The translations under genes and the position numbers were made by a program. This document shows positions 29,258 through 39,092 of a DNA stretch of 64,000 nt, piece by piece. Origin of the DNA: Streptomyces sp. DH12 (GTDB lineage Bacteria; Actinomycetota; Actinomycetes; Streptomycetales; Streptomycetaceae); contig NZ_JAHWGT010000037.1 in the NCBI RefSeq assembly GCF_020873895.1, forward strand, positions 1 to 64,000. Direction: 5' to 3'. The notes under the pieces are model-generated. The model was not told the DNA's origin. It searched no databases and worked only from the letters and a program-made list of their open reading frames with translations. Position 1 is the stretch's first letter, and each line of letters opens with the position of its first letter.

Positions 29258-30240
29258 CGGACGGCCTCCTGGCGGTTGAGCAGCCGGCGGTAGAAGACGG
29301 CGAAGACGAGGAGCATGGAGAGGATGAGGATGCCGTAGGTCGCGGCACCCGCGTAGTCGCGCACCGAGCCGAAGGCCAGGCGGTAGGCGTACGTCACGAG
29401 GATCTCGCTGTGCAGGGAGTTCGCCTCGCCGAGCATCAGGTAGATGATCGGGAACATGTTGAACGTCCAGATGGTGCCGAGCAGGATCACCGTGGCGCTG
29501 ACCGGGCGCAGGCCGGGCAGGGTGACGTGGCGGAACCGCTGCCAGGGGGTGGCGCCGTCCATCTCGGCGGCCTCGTACTGCTCGCCGGAGATGGACTGCA
29601 GGCCGCCGAGGACGGCGACCATCATGAACGGCACGCCGAGCCAGACGTTGACGCCGATGACGGCGACCTTCTGCATGAAGGTGTCGCCGAGCCAGTCGAC
29701 GGGGCCGAAGCCGAGCTGTCCGAGGATCGCGTTGAAGACGCCGGACTCGGAGTTGTACATCATGCGCCAGATGTAGGTGGCGACGAACGCCGGCACCGCC
29801 CACGGCAGGATGAGCAGCACGCGGTAGAGCGAGCGGCCCCTGACCTTCCGGTTGAGGAGCAGGGCGAGGCCGAGGCCGATGGTGTAGTGGAAGAAGACGC
29901 AGGACGCGGTCCACACCACGGTCCACAGGAGCTTGGGGTAGAACTCGCCGTCGGCGCCGGACAGCACCCGCCAGTAGTTGTCGAGGCCGACGAACCGGTA
30001 CGTGGCGGGGATCTCGGTCGCGCCGAGCTGCTTGGCCACGTTGAGCTCGTTGGCGTCGGTGAACGACAGGTAGACGCCGCGGCCCAGCGGATAGGCGACG
30101 AGCACGCCGATGACCAGCACCACCGGCAGGACCATGGCCCAGGCGTACCAGTGCCGGTCGTAGGAGCGCTTCATGCGGGTGAGCAGCCCGGCCCTGGCAG
30201 GCCGCACGGCCGTGGCGGGATCTGCGGTGGCTGTCTTCAT
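29254..30240 (-). CDS. malF: Maltodextrin ABC transporter permease MalF
   Basis: 328 residues with six predicted helices (MVLPVVLVIGVLVAYPLGRG first) and the EAA loop EQYEAAEMDGATPWQRFRHV. Actinobacterial MalF lacks the long periplasmic loop of E. coli MalF, and that is seen here. It partners MalG; the ATPase is expected from msiK elsewhere, since none is in the window. It follows malE by 78 bp. Confidence 0.95.
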   Translation of the reverse strand: MKTATADPATAVRPARAGLLTRMKRSYDRHWYAWAMVLPVVLVIGVLVAYPLGRGVYLSFTDANELNVAKQLGATEIPATYRFVGLDNYWRVLSGADGEFYPKLLWTVVWTASCVFFHYTIGLGLALLLNRKVRGRSLYRVLLILPWAVPAFVATYIWRMMYNSESGVFNAILGQLGFGPVDWLGDTFMQKVAVIGVNVWLGVPFMMVAVLGGLQSISGEQYEAAEMDGATPWQRFRHVTLPGLRPVSATVILLGTIWTFNMFPIIYLMLGEANSLHSEILVTYAYRLAFGSVRDYAGAATYGILILSMLLVFAVFYRRLLNRQEAVR

Positions 30241-30318
30241 GGAAGTCTTTTTCCCTCAGTGCGTACGGGTCCGGCCCGGACCGGCGCCCTGTCGGCTGCC
30301 GGTCCGGGCCGAGGGGGC

Positions 30319-31596
30319 TCAGTCGACCGAGTACTCCTTGAGGGAGTTGATGTTGGTCTTCCACTTGTCGGCGGTGGTGTCGAGGCCCTTCTCGACGGTG
30401 GTGTTGCCCTTGAGGGTCTCGACGTACTGCTTGGTCCACTCGGCGAACATGTCGCTGACGCCGGCGACGGCCGGGCGGGCGGTGGAGTCGGCGAGCACGT
30501 TCTTGAACGCGGCGCGGATCGGGTCGGCGACGACCTTGATGGTGTACGCGTCGTCGCGGGTCGGCAGCACGCCCGTCTCGGTGGCGGCGAACTCCTGCGA
30601 CTGGGCGGAGGTCATGAACGCCACGAACTTCTGGGCGGCGTCCTTGTGCGGGGCGTCGGCGCCGTTGTAGACGACGAGGTTGTGGCCGCCGGTGGGCGTG
30701 CCGGCCTTGCCGGCGGAGCCGGCCGGGACCGGGGAGACGCCGAGGTTGTCCTTCTTCTTGAACGCCTTGCCGGTGAGGTCGTCGGCCGTGGACCACGGGC
30801 CGTTGATCACCATGGCGACCTTGCCGTCCTTGAAGGCGGCCTGCATGTTGTTGTAGCCGTCGGTGTAGTCCGGCTTGACCGCGACACCGCTCTTGATCAT
30901 GTCGACGACGGTCTGGACGGCCTTCTTGCCGGGCTCGTCGTCGACGGTGATCTTCTTGGTGTCGGTGTCGACCATCGCGCCGCCCTCGCCGTACAGGAAC
31001 GGCAGGGCGAAGTAGCTGTCCGGGTTGAGGTAGATGCCGTCGACGCCGGTCTTCTGCTTGATGGTCTTCGCGGCGGCGGACAGCTCGGCCCACGTCTTGG
31101 GCGGCTGGACGCCGGCCTTCGCGAAGACCTCCTTGTTGTAGAGGAGCGCGAGGGCGTCGGTGACCTGGGGGACGCCGTAGAGCTTGCCGTCGACCTTGGC
31201 GCCCTCGACGAGGCCCTGGTTGAAGGAGGCGATCTCCTTGGCGGCCGGGGTGCCGTCGAGCGGGGCGAGGTACTGGTTCCGGGCGAGGCCGGCCGTCCAG
31301 CCGACGTCCGCGCGCAGCACGTCGGGGGCGTTGCCGGCCTGGGCGGCGGTCTTGTACTTCTGCTCCGCCTCGGCGAACGGGACGTTCTGGTACGTGACCT
31401 TGATGTCCTTGTGGGCCGCCTCGAACTTCTCGATCAGCTTCTTGTAGGTCGGCGCCTCGTTCGTGGCGTCCGAGGTGTCCCACCAGGTGATGGTGACCGG
31501 ACCGCCGGCCGCCTTGTCCCCACTGTCGCCGCCGCAGGCCGTCGCCGCGAGGGCCAGGCTCGCGACCAGCGCGGTGGCCGCTATGCCACGCCGCAT
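30319..31596 (-). CDS. malE: Maltose/maltodextrin-binding lipoprotein MalE
   Basis: 425 residues. MRRGIAATALVASLALAATA ends in a lipobox (LAATAC), so the mature protein is anchored at cysteine 21. The body has the SBP_bac_1 blocks ITWWDTSDATNEAPTYKKLI and PVPAGSAGKAGTPTGGHNLV and the ligand-cleft tryptophans. The ATG at 31596 follows GAAGGAG; the long upstream reading frame has no support. First gene of malE-malF-malG-glucosidase-regulator, facing the divergent glucosidase at 31976 across an operator-rich spacer. Confidence 0.95.
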   Translation of the reverse strand: MRRGIAATALVASLALAATACGGDSGDKAAGGPVTITWWDTSDATNEAPTYKKLIEKFEAAHKDIKVTYQNVPFAEAEQKYKTAAQAGNAPDVLRADVGWTAGLARNQYLAPLDGTPAAKEIASFNQGLVEGAKVDGKLYGVPQVTDALALLYNKEVFAKAGVQPPKTWAELSAAAKTIKQKTGVDGIYLNPDSYFALPFLYGEGGAMVDTDTKKITVDDEPGKKAVQTVVDMIKSGVAVKPDYTDGYNNMQAAFKDGKVAMVINGPWSTADDLTGKAFKKKDNLGVSPVPAGSAGKAGTPTGGHNLVVYNGADAPHKDAAQKFVAFMTSAQSQEFAATETGVLPTRDDAYTIKVVADPIRAAFKNVLADSTARPAVAGVSDMFAEWTKQYVETLKGNTTVEKGLDTTADKWKTNINSLKEYSVD

Positions 31597-31639
31597 GTGA
31601 ACTCCTTCAACTGATCCCGGGAAGACCGAGGCGGAAGAC

Positions 31640-31910
31640 CTTGCGAAGACTTGCCACCTGCCGACCGCTCCTTCGCGGCGCGCCGGGTTGCCAGGAACGT
31701 AACAGGGATGAAAACGAGCCGAAAGAGCTTGCGGCAATTTTCTGCAAGGGGGAGGGATCGTTACATCCACGTGTCCCGACAGTTGCCGTCGCATCGCTTG
31801 ACACGCCTGCCCCGGGCGCCCCCGATGCGCTCCCGCAGGCCCCCGACCGGGGCTTGCGCCGCCCCGCAGGGCCCTGCAAGCCTTGCCGTAACGCCTTGCA
31901 GGATCCTTGC
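31640..31910. promoter_or_regulatory. Divergent mal control region with CTTGC/GCAAG operator array
   Basis: The 379-bp spacer between malE and the second glucosidase holds many CTTGC/GCAAG elements: CTTGC at 31640 and 31650; the inverted pair 31728-31732/31744-31748; CTTGC at 31853; the inverted pair CTGCAAG (31874) and CTTGCAG (31895); CTTGC at 31882 and 31906. The left part is AT-richer than its surroundings. This is the pattern expected of MalR-controlled divergent promoters. The elements are seen; the repressor is inferred from the neighbours. Confidence 0.75.
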
Positions 31911-31975
31911 ATTCCGGCCTGGAACCGCCGGCCGCACCCGGCCCGCGCCGCACGACCGAGAGGCAGCCCGCGCAC

Positions 31976-33706
<1,731 letters not shown>

Positions 33707-33731
33707 CGTGCGCCCGGTACAGTCGCACCAC

Positions 33732-34802
33732 ATGACCGCGCGGCTAGCCGACATCGCAGCCCAGGCGGGGGTCAGCGAAGCCACAGTCAGCCGCGTGCTC
33801 AACGGCAAGCCCGGTGTGGCCGCGGCCACCCGCCAGTCCGTCCTGGCCGCCCTGGACGTCCTCGGCTACGAACGCCCGGTGCGGCTGCGCCAGCGCAGCG
33901 CGGGGCTGGTCGGCCTGATCACGCCGGAGCTGGACAACCCGATCTTCCCGGCGCTGGCCCAGGTCATCGGACAGGCGCTGACCCGGCAGGGGTACACCCC
34001 CGTGCTGGCCACGCAGACCCCGGGCGGCTCCACCGAGGACGAGCTGACCGAGATGCTCGTCGAGCGGGGCGTCGCCGGGGTCATCTTCGTCTCCGGGCTG
34101 CACGCCGACACCACCGCCGACACCCAGCGCTACGACCAGCTGCGCGGCAAGGGCGTCCCGTTCGTCCTGATCAACGGCTTCTCCCCGCAGATCCAGGCGC
34201 CGTTCGTCTCCCCCGACGACCGGGCGGCGATGAAGCTGGCCGTCACGCACCTCGTCTCCCTCGGGCACACCCGGATCGGCCTCGCCGTCGGCCCCAAGCG
34301 GTTCGTGCCCGTGCTCCGCAAGATCGAGGGGTTCCGCGCCGGGATGCGCGAGCGGCTCGGCCTGTCCGCCGACGAGACCGAGGAACTGGTCCAGCACTCG
34401 CTGTACACCCTCGAAGGCGGACAGGCGGCAGCGGGCGCCCTCATCGAGCGGGGCTGCACGGCCGTCGTGTGCGCGAGCGACATGATGGCGCTGGGCGCCA
34501 TCCGCGCCGCGCGCGGGCAGGGCCTGCACGTCCCCCGGGACGTCTCCGTCGTCGGCTTCGACGACTCCCCCCTCATAGCCTTCACCGACCCGCCCCTGAC
34601 CACCATCCGCCAGCCGGTGCAGGCGATGGGGCAGGCGGCGGTTCGGGCGCTGCTGGAGGAGGTCGGCGGTACGCCGGCGCCGCACAGCGAGTTCGTCTTC
34701 ATGCCGGAACTGGTCGTCCGCGGATCGACGGCCTCCGGTCCCCAGGGTCAGAGGTCCTCCGAAAGGCGGACGGATGGCGGCGAGAATCCGATTGAAGGAT
34801 GA
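33732..34802 (+). CDS. LacI-family maltose regulator (MalR-like), copy 2
   Basis: 356 residues. MTARLADIAAQAGVSEATVS is the HTH, with the hinge region LAALDVLGYERPVRLRQRSA; VVGFDDSPLIAFTDPPLTTI ends the sensor domain. Its position next to malE and its length fit the classical Streptomyces MalR. The HTH and hinge differ from the copy at 25494 at only a few residues, while the sensor domains differ more, so the two probably read the same operators in response to different signals or strengths of signal. Confidence 0.9.
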   Translation: MTARLADIAAQAGVSEATVSRVLNGKPGVAAATRQSVLAALDVLGYERPVRLRQRSAGLVGLITPELDNPIFPALAQVIGQALTRQGYTPVLATQTPGGSTEDELTEMLVERGVAGVIFVSGLHADTTADTQRYDQLRGKGVPFVLINGFSPQIQAPFVSPDDRAAMKLAVTHLVSLGHTRIGLAVGPKRFVPVLRKIEGFRAGMRERLGLSADETEELVQHSLYTLEGGQAAAGALIERGCTAVVCASDMMALGAIRAARGQGLHVPRDVSVVGFDDSPLIAFTDPPLTTIRQPVQAMGQAAVRALLEEVGGTPAPHSEFVFMPELVVRGSTASGPQGQRSSERRTDGGENPIEG

Positions 34803-34838
34803 TCGACCTGAAGGACCTTTCTGGCAGACTCATGGCCC

Positions 34839-35870
34839 ATGACTGACAGGACTTTGACCACGATGCCAGGCCGTTCGGCGGAACGCCGGGCCGCGTGGCA
34901 GCGGCTGCGGTCCCCGCGGCACCCTCGCATCTGGTTCGAGATCCTGCTCATCGCGGTCAGTTACGGCGTGTACTCGCTCATTCGCAACGCGGTACCGGAG
35001 CAGAAGGCGCAGGCCCTGCGCAACGCCGACTGGATCTGGCGCGCCGAGCACAGCCTGGGGCTGGCCTTCGAGAAGACGGTCAACCACGCGGCGGACTCGG
35101 TCGGCTGGCTCATCGTGTCGATGAACTACTACTACGCCACGCTCCACTTCGTCGTCACCGTCGGCGTGCTGGTCTGGCTCTACCGCCGGCACCCCGGCCG
35201 GTACGCGGCGATCCGCATGGTGCTGTTCTCCACCACCGCCGTGGCACTGCTCGGTTACTACCTGTACCCGCTCGCGCCGCCGCGGCTGATGGAGGGCGAG
35301 AACTTCATCGACACGGTGCTCGTCCACCAGACCTGGGGTTCGATGGCCTCGGGTGACCTGAAGCACATGTCGAACCAGTACGCGGCGATGCCGTCGATGC
35401 ACATCGGCTGGTCGCTCTGGTGCGGGCTGGCGGTCTTCGCCCTCGCCAAGGCGCCCTGGGCGCGGATCCTGGGCCTGCTGTACCCGACGGCCACGCTCGT
35501 CGTGATCGTGGCGACCGCCAACCACTTCTGGCTGGACGCCGTCGGCGGCCTGCTGTGCGTCGGCTTCGGCCTGGCCGTGGTCTCGCTCTGGTACGGGGCG
35601 CTGCCGCACCGGCTGCCCCGGTACGCCGCTCCCCGCCGCGGGCGCGGCGCCGGCGCACCCGACCCGGCCGCCGGCGTACCGGGCCCCGCCGTGGGCGCGC
35701 CCGTCGCGGCCGCGTCCGAGGCCGCCGTGGGCCTGCCCGACCCCGTCGCGGGCATCCCCGCCGCGGGTGTCCCCGTCGCGGCCGCGTCCGAGGCCGCCGT
35801 GGCGCCCGCCGGTCCGGCCGCCGCGGAGGCGGGCCCGGCTCCGGCCGTCGGCGCGGGTCACGCCCCGTAG
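34839..35870 (+). CDS. PAP2-superfamily membrane phosphatase (inositolphosphotransferase-like)
   Basis: 343 residues. About six membrane helices; the PAP2 motifs are AAMPSMHIGWS (motif 2, acid-base histidine) and TANHFWLDAVGG (motif 3, nucleophile histidine with its aspartate). This layout, with NYYYATLHFV before it, is that of the Aur1/Ipt1-like branch of PAP2. It probably acts on lipid phosphates or transfers headgroups at the membrane. The last 80 residues are an A/V/P/E repeat tail. Convergent with glnE, overlapping its stop by 13 bp. Confidence 0.85.
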   Translation: MTDRTLTTMPGRSAERRAAWQRLRSPRHPRIWFEILLIAVSYGVYSLIRNAVPEQKAQALRNADWIWRAEHSLGLAFEKTVNHAADSVGWLIVSMNYYYATLHFVVTVGVLVWLYRRHPGRYAAIRMVLFSTTAVALLGYYLYPLAPPRLMEGENFIDTVLVHQTWGSMASGDLKHMSNQYAAMPSMHIGWSLWCGLAVFALAKAPWARILGLLYPTATLVVIVATANHFWLDAVGGLLCVGFGLAVVSLWYGALPHRLPRYAAPRRGRGAGAPDPAAGVPGPAVGAPVAAASEAAVGLPDPVAGIPAAGVPVAAASEAAVAPAGPAAAEAGPAPAVGAGHAP

Positions 35871-38845
35871 AACAGCTCCTCCACCACGGCCCGGGCCCGG
35901 CGCGTCGTGCGCCGGTAGTCGTCGACCATCTCGCCGGCGTGCCCCGGGCCGTATCCGAGGTAGCGGGCGACGGCCGCCAGCTCCCGCGCGTCCGAGGGGA
36001 AGGTGTCGCCGGCCCGGCCGCGCACCAGCATCACGCCGTTGCGTACGCGGGTCGCCAGCACCCACGCCTCCTCCAGCACCGCCGCGTACCGCTCGCTGAT
36101 CAGCCCGGCCTCGCGGGCCGTGGCGAGCGCGGGGCGCGTGCGGGTCGTCCGCAGGCCGGGGACCTCGTGGGCGTGCCGCATCTGGAGCAGCTGGACCGTC
36201 CACTCGACATCGGAGAGCCCGCCCCGGCCCAGCTTGGTGTGGAGGGTGGGGTCGGCGCCGCGGGGCATCCGCTCGTTCTCCATCCGCGCCTTCAGCCGGC
36301 GGATCTCCCGCACCGCCGCCTCGTCCAGGCCCTTCGCCGGGTGGCGCAGCGGGTCGACCAGCGCGAGGAAGCGGCGCCCGAGGTCGGGGTCGCCGGCCAT
36401 CGGCTCCGCCCGCAGCAGCGCCTGGCTCTCCCACCCCAGCGACCAGCGCCGGTAGTACGCCTCGTAGGACTTCAGGGTGCGCACCAGCGGGCCGCTGCGG
36501 CCCTCGGGCCGCAGGTCCGCGTCGACGACGAGCGGCGGGTCGGCGGTGGGCAGCTGCAGCAGCCGGCGCATCTCGGCGACGACCCGGTTGGCGGCGCGGG
36601 CCGCCTCCTGCTCGTCGACGCCCTCGCGCGGCTCGTGCACGAACAGCACGTCGGCGTCGGAGCCGTAGTTCATCTCGTGGCCGCCGAACCGGCCCATGCC
36701 GATCACCGCGAAGCGGGTCGGCAGCTCCTCGCCCCACTCGGCGCGCACGACGGCCCGCAGAGCGCCCGCGACGGTCACGGCGGTGAGGTCGGCGAGGGCC
36801 TGCCCGACCCGGTCGACCAGCGCGCCCGCGTCCGCGTCGGCCGGGACCTCCTCGGTGCCGTACGAGGCGACGATGTCGGCGGCGGCGGTACGGAACAGCT
36901 CCCTGCGGCGCACCCCGCGCGCGGCCGCGACGGCCTGCTCGGCGCCGTCCGCCCGGCCGACCGCCGCGAGGACCTCCGGCTCCAGATGGCCCCGGCCGCG
37001 CGGCCGCAGCCCCTCGGGGGCGCCGAGGATCGCCACCGCCTCCGGGGCGCGCAGCAGCAGGTCCGGGGCGAGCCGGCCGGCGGACAGCACACGGGCCAGG
37101 TTCTCCGCCGCCGCGCCCTCGTCCCGCAGCAGCCGCAGGTACCAGGGGGTCTTGCCGAGCGCGTCCGACACCTTGCGGAAGCCGAGGAGCCCCGCGTCGG
37201 GGTCGGCCGAGTCGGCGAACCAGCCGAGGAGGACGGGCAGCAGCGTGCGCTGGATGGCGGCCTTGCGCGTCACGCCGGACGACAGGGCCTCCAGGTGGCG
37301 CAGGGCGGCCGCCGGGTCGGCGTACCCGAGCGCCTCCAGGCGTTCGCCCGCCGCCTCGGGGCGCAGCCGGATCTCCCCCGGGGCGAGCTGCGCGACGGCG
37401 TCCAGCAGCGGCCGGTAGAACAGCTTCTCGTGCAGGCGGCGCACGACGGACGCGTGCCGGCGCCACTCGCGGTTCAGCTCCGCGATCGGGTCGGTGCGCA
37501 GGCCCAGCGAACGCCCCAGCCGGCGCAGGTCCGCGTCGCCCTCCGGCACCAGGTGCGTGCGGCGCAGCCGGTACAGCTGGATGCGGTGCTCCATGGTGCG
37601 CAGGAAGCGGTACGCGTCGTCGAGCTGCGCGGCGTCCACCCGCCCGACGTACCCGCCGGCGGCGAGCGCCGCGAGCGCGTCGAGGGTCTTGCCGCTGCGG
37701 AGCGTGGCGTCGCTGCGGCCGTGGACGAGTTGGAGGAGCTGCACGGCGAACTCGACGTCGCGCAGGCCGCCCGGCCCGAGCTTCAGCTCGCGGTCGATCT
37801 GGGCCGGCGGGATGTTGTCCACCACGCGGCGGCGCATCTTCTGCACGTCGGCGACGAAGTTCTCCCGCTCGGCGGCCTGCCACACCATCGGTGACAGCGC
37901 CTCCAGGTAGGCGGCGCCCAGCTCCGCGTCACCGGCGACCGGGCGGGCCTTGAGCAGCGCCTGGAACTCCCACGTCTTCGCCCACCGCTGGTAGTAGGCG
38001 ACGTGGCTGGAGAGCGTCCGCACGAGGGGGCCGTTGCGGCCCTCGGGGCGGAGGTTGGCGTCGACGGGCCAGATGGCGCCCTCGACGGTGGTCTCCGAGC
38101 AGATCCGCATGAGGTGGGAGGCGAGGCGCGTGGCCGCCTGGAGCGCCTCCTGCTCGTCGCCGCCGTCGACGGCCTCCCCCACGAAGATCACGTCCACGTC
38201 GGAGACGTAGTTCAGCTCGTGGCCGCCGCACTTGCCCATCGCGATGACGGCGAGGCGGCACCGCGCGGCGTCCTCGGGCGCCGCCCGCCGTGCGATGGCC
38301 AGCGCCGCGCGGAGGGTCGCCGTCGCCAGGTCGGCCAGCTCGGCGGCGGTCTCGCCGACGTCCGTGGTGCCGCACACGTCCCGTGCCGCTATGCCCAGCA
38401 GGCTGCGCCGGTAGGCGACGCGCAGCGCCACCGGGTCGGCGGCGTCCGCGAGGTCCCGCTCGAACTCGGCGACGCCCGGGTGGAGGTCGGCCGGCTCGTA
38501 CGTGACCAGGGCCCGCCAGTCCAGGGGGTGGCGCGCCAGGTGGTCCCCGAGCGCCTCGGAGGCGCCGAGCACCCCGAGCAGCCGGTCCCGCAGCGGCTTC
38601 GCGGCGACCAGCGTCGACAGCAGCTCCTGCGCTCCGCCCGGCTGCGCCTCGGCGAGCCGGACCAGCCCGCGCAGGGCCAGGTCGGGGTCGGCGGTCGCGC
38701 CGAGGGCGTCCAGGAGGACCGGGTCGGAGCGGACCGGGGCCAGGGCCGGCACGTCGAGCAGCCGCTCGGCGGCGGACGCGTCGATGAAGCCGTGCCGCAG
38801 CAGCCGCGTGAAGGTACTGCTCCTACGCCCCGGCGCCGTCGTCAT
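35858..38845 (-). CDS. glnE: Glutamine synthetase adenylyltransferase/adenylyl-removing enzyme
   Basis: 995 residues, the full length of the bifunctional enzyme. Two nucleotidyltransferase domains are seen: the N-terminal de-adenylylase with MGKCGGHELNYVSDVDVIFV and the C-terminal adenylylase with MGRFGGHEMNYGSDADVLFV. Each is followed by its helical GlnD-UR-EA type domain. It adds or removes AMP at Tyr397 of GlnA (same window) according to nitrogen status. The ATG at 38845 opens MTTAPGRRSSTFTRLLRHGF. Confidence 0.97.
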   Translation of the reverse strand: MTTAPGRRSSTFTRLLRHGFIDASAAERLLDVPALAPVRSDPVLLDALGATADPDLALRGLVRLAEAQPGGAQELLSTLVAAKPLRDRLLGVLGASEALGDHLARHPLDWRALVTYEPADLHPGVAEFERDLADAADPVALRVAYRRSLLGIAARDVCGTTDVGETAAELADLATATLRAALAIARRAAPEDAARCRLAVIAMGKCGGHELNYVSDVDVIFVGEAVDGGDEQEALQAATRLASHLMRICSETTVEGAIWPVDANLRPEGRNGPLVRTLSSHVAYYQRWAKTWEFQALLKARPVAGDAELGAAYLEALSPMVWQAAERENFVADVQKMRRRVVDNIPPAQIDRELKLGPGGLRDVEFAVQLLQLVHGRSDATLRSGKTLDALAALAAGGYVGRVDAAQLDDAYRFLRTMEHRIQLYRLRRTHLVPEGDADLRRLGRSLGLRTDPIAELNREWRRHASVVRRLHEKLFYRPLLDAVAQLAPGEIRLRPEAAGERLEALGYADPAAALRHLEALSSGVTRKAAIQRTLLPVLLGWFADSADPDAGLLGFRKVSDALGKTPWYLRLLRDEGAAAENLARVLSAGRLAPDLLLRAPEAVAILGAPEGLRPRGRGHLEPEVLAAVGRADGAEQAVAAARGVRRRELFRTAAADIVASYGTEEVPADADAGALVDRVGQALADLTAVTVAGALRAVVRAEWGEELPTRFAVIGMGRFGGHEMNYGSDADVLFVHEPREGVDEQEAARAANRVVAEMRRLLQLPTADPPLVVDADLRPEGRSGPLVRTLKSYEAYYRRWSLGWESQALLRAEPMAGDPDLGRRFLALVDPLRHPAKGLDEAAVREIRRLKARMENERMPRGADPTLHTKLGRGGLSDVEWTVQLLQMRHAHEVPGLRTTRTRPALATAREAGLISERYAAVLEEAWVLATRVRNGVMLVRGRAGDTFPSDARELAAVARYLGYGPGHAGEMVDDYRRTTRRARAVVEELFYGA

Positions 38846-39092
38846 GTCGGCCACTCCCTCCGCTCGTACCGCGCTCCGGTCGAGCCTATCGGCCCATGTC
38901 ACGCGCGCTACGCGAACGCCCGCACGCCCGCACGCCCGGCGGCCGCGGGGCGGGAGGGCGCCGGCGGGAGGAGGCCGGCGGGGGGGCCGCCGGGAGGGGG
39001 TGAGGCAGCGCACACCGACCGGGGCGAACCACTTGCCCGCATTCCCCCTCTTCTCCCCCGGTTCCCTCCCCGACCTCCCGAAAGGTGCCGGC

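Noticed and set aside
25494-29348. Single 1284-codon minus-strand frame that seems to fuse a regulator to a long upstream protein
   Set aside because: Only the last 353 codons are a real gene (LacI). The upstream part is an out-of-frame read-through of the alpha-glucosidase and malG/malF genes without stops.
28316-31483. 1055-codon minus-strand frame ending in MalG
   Set aside because: Only the MalG part is real; the rest is malE and malF read in the wrong frame.
35420-37894. 824-codon plus-strand frame opposite glnE
   Set aside because: Shadow frame with repetitive composition; glnE on the other strand is complete and unmistakable.
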